From Alteribacter lacisalsi (GTDB lineage: Bacteria; Bacillota; Bacilli; Bacillales; Salisediminibacteriaceae): a DNA stretch of 64,000 nt. Every line of letters starts with the position of its first letter. The stretch's first letter is position 1. This document shows positions 62,939 to 64,000 of the stretch, piece by piece. Below the pieces are notes generated by a model that was not told the DNA's origin, did not search any database, and saw nothing but the letters and a program-made list of their open reading frames with translations. The DNA is taken from positions 1,674,001 through 1,738,000 of the forward strand of contig NZ_PDOF01000001.1 in assembly GCF_003226345.1 (NCBI RefSeq). The letters run 5' to 3'. The position numbers and the translations under genes were made by a program.

Positions 62939-63322
62939 ATGGGCTGGACGATTGCACTGATGTTTGGGTTAAGTGCACTGCTGTTTGTCCTGTCTTTAGC
63001 CAGGAAAGATCCGGCAAAGGAAATGGAAACTCAGCTTGAAAACTTCTCAATCAGTTTAATGAAAGAGATGTATCAGTTAAAGAAACAGGTAAGTGTTCTG
63101 GAAGAAGAACATTTGATTACGAGCGGCATACGTGAATCGGCGGCTGCCTCAGAGCCTGAATTCCAGGAGGAAAAAACACGTATGCCGGAGCAGGAACCAT
63201 TTACTGAATTAACACGGGATGATGTGCTTGCACTTTATGAAGAAGGCTACAGCGTCAAAGATATTTCCGAGGAGACCTACCGCTCCGAACAGGAAATTGA
63301 TGAGCTTTTGGCAAAACGGTAA
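62939..63322 (+). CDS. Membrane-anchored protein with C-terminal helix-turn-helix-like end
   Basis: A 127-residue protein: N-terminal membrane helix (about 2-20), acidic coiled-coil-like middle (LENFSISLMKEMYQLKKQVSVLEEEH), and an ending DVLALYEEGYSVKDISEETYRSEQEIDELLAKR that resembles a resolvase/HTH-type helix pair seen in other Bacillus anchored proteins. Role unknown. It is 11 bp before the next gene, so they form a pair. Confidence 0.75.
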   Translation: MGWTIALMFGLSALLFVLSLARKDPAKEMETQLENFSISLMKEMYQLKKQVSVLEEEHLITSGIRESAAASEPEFQEEKTRMPEQEPFTELTRDDVLALYEEGYSVKDISEETYRSEQEIDELLAKR

Positions 63323-63333
63323 GGGGGATCGGT

Positions 63334-63885
63334 ATGCTGACAAAAACAGGTCTTAGGGGAACGGCAGCCGGTGTATTTATGACCACAGCCGTGTTTGCCG
63401 GAATTTATTATACAGGCGGAGCCGGCTCTGCGCCGGAAAGTGCCGAAGCATCTGAGGAAATGAGCTCTGAAACGGCTTTTTCCATACTTAAGGATCATGA
63501 AGAGTTCTCTGTTTACCGCGCTGGGGAAGAGCCCGATACTCAAGAAACAAATGACCAGACTGGCAGTTTAGAGGAAAGAGAAGAACAGATTACACAGTTG
63601 CAGAATGAAGTAGCCGGCCTGACCGCCGAACTTGAGGAAGCAGAAAGCGAACGCAGTCCGGCAGAAGATTCACAGGTGATCTATCAGACAACTCTGGTTG
63701 TTTCTTCAGGTATGACATTCGGAAATATTGCAGGAATTCTTAAGCGCTCTCAGGTAATTGAAAGCCGCAGTGAATTTAATGACTATATCAATGACAACAA
63801 CCTTGAAATGAGTCTCAGGCAGGGCGAGTTTATTCTCGACAGTACGATGAGTATACCTGAGATTGCAGATAAACTAACGTCCTGA
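63334..63885 (+). CDS. MltG-like LysM-domain membrane protein
   Basis: A 183-residue protein with an N-terminal membrane helix (about 7-28), an acidic linker with coiled coil, and a C-terminal LysM-like module (VSSGMTFGNIAGILKRSQVIESRSEFNDYI, QGEFILDSTMSIPEIADKLTS). That module resembles the N-terminal part of the endolytic transglycosylase MltG (YceG), but the catalytic domain is missing. It probably binds peptidoglycan without cutting it. A strong terminator follows. Confidence 0.75.
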   Translation: MLTKTGLRGTAAGVFMTTAVFAGIYYTGGAGSAPESAEASEEMSSETAFSILKDHEEFSVYRAGEEPDTQETNDQTGSLEEREEQITQLQNEVAGLTAELEEAESERSPAEDSQVIYQTTLVVSSGMTFGNIAGILKRSQVIESRSEFNDYINDNNLEMSLRQGEFILDSTMSIPEIADKLTS

Positions 63886-63892
63886 CCCTTAA

Positions 63893-63924
63893 CTCTCACC
63901 AGTTCCGGTGAGAGTTTTTTTTTT
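63893..63924 (+). terminator. Terminator of the MltG-like gene
   Basis: CTCTCACC / GGTGAGAG hairpin followed by ten T. Confidence 0.9.
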
Positions 63925-64000
63925 ACGGGAAGTGCATAAGACCAGCAGGAGACAAACAGGCCTAGCAGTAAAAGGTTTTTTTAAAAGAGAGATAAAGGTT

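Overview
The window is an ordinary chromosomal stretch of a low-to-mid GC Firmicute of the family Bacillaceae. Gene content and order follow the Bacillus subtilis recN-to-rpmG region (ahrC, yqxC, dxs, ispA, xseB/A, folD, nusB, accC/B, spoIIIA operon, efp, aroQ, yqh and yqg genes, gcv, comG, glcK, gluP, rpmG). A complete spoIIIA operon marks a spore former and a complete comG operon marks a competence-type pilus system. Acidic proteins, a class II (B12-dependent) ribonucleotide reductase and an OLE RNA locus point to an extremophilic (alkaliphilic/halophilic) member. I cannot name the genus.

Layout. 1-10 kb (minus strand): recN (partial), ahrC, the rRNA methylase yqxC/tlyA, dxs, a membrane protein matching OapA, the large structured OLE RNA with its own promoter, then ispA, xseB, xseA, folD and nusB. 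10-12.5 kb: yqhY, accC, accB. 12.5-13.8 kb: an unknown acidic ORF and a mobile MITE-like repeat. 13.8-19 kb: spoIIIAH to spoIIIAA; spoIIIAD apparently starts at ATT. 19-30 kb: yqhV, efp, pepQ-type peptidase, aroQ, yqhR, yqhQ, yqhP, a patatin-like gene, mntR and nrdJ with tandem NrdR boxes. 30-36 kb: lipM, a rhodanese and gcvPB-gcvPA-gcvT behind a tandem glycine riboswitch. 36-43.5 kb: yqhH and yqhG (plus strand); comGA-GG, aroK and yqzE (minus strand). 43.6 kb: tRNA-Gln. 43.8-51 kb: YtxH, YqgY, a MidA-type methylase, YqgX, YqgW, a DUF1385/thiamine-binding fusion and a FetAB-type ABC exporter. 51-64 kb: glcK, yqgQ, a SpoVAF-like GerA protein preceded by tandem 136-bp structured repeats, gluP, HAD phosphatase, ldh with a Rex-like operator, a ThiF/MoeB enzyme, a DUF92 gene with an in-frame stop, 5-FCL, a zinc-ligand-less rpmG, and an MltG-like LysM protein.

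Functional links. ispA and dxs make isoprenoids, with OLE RNA/OapA between them as in other extremophilic Firmicutes. SpoIIIAA-AH build the forespore feeding channel. YqhR (FigP) and the SpoVAF-like protein may belong to the same spore-membrane ion-channel complex. lipM and gcvPA/PB/T form a lipoate/glycine-cleavage neighbourhood. The most interesting non-coding items are the OLE RNA, the 136-bp tandem repeats, and the MITE-like elements that sit directly behind intrinsic terminators.
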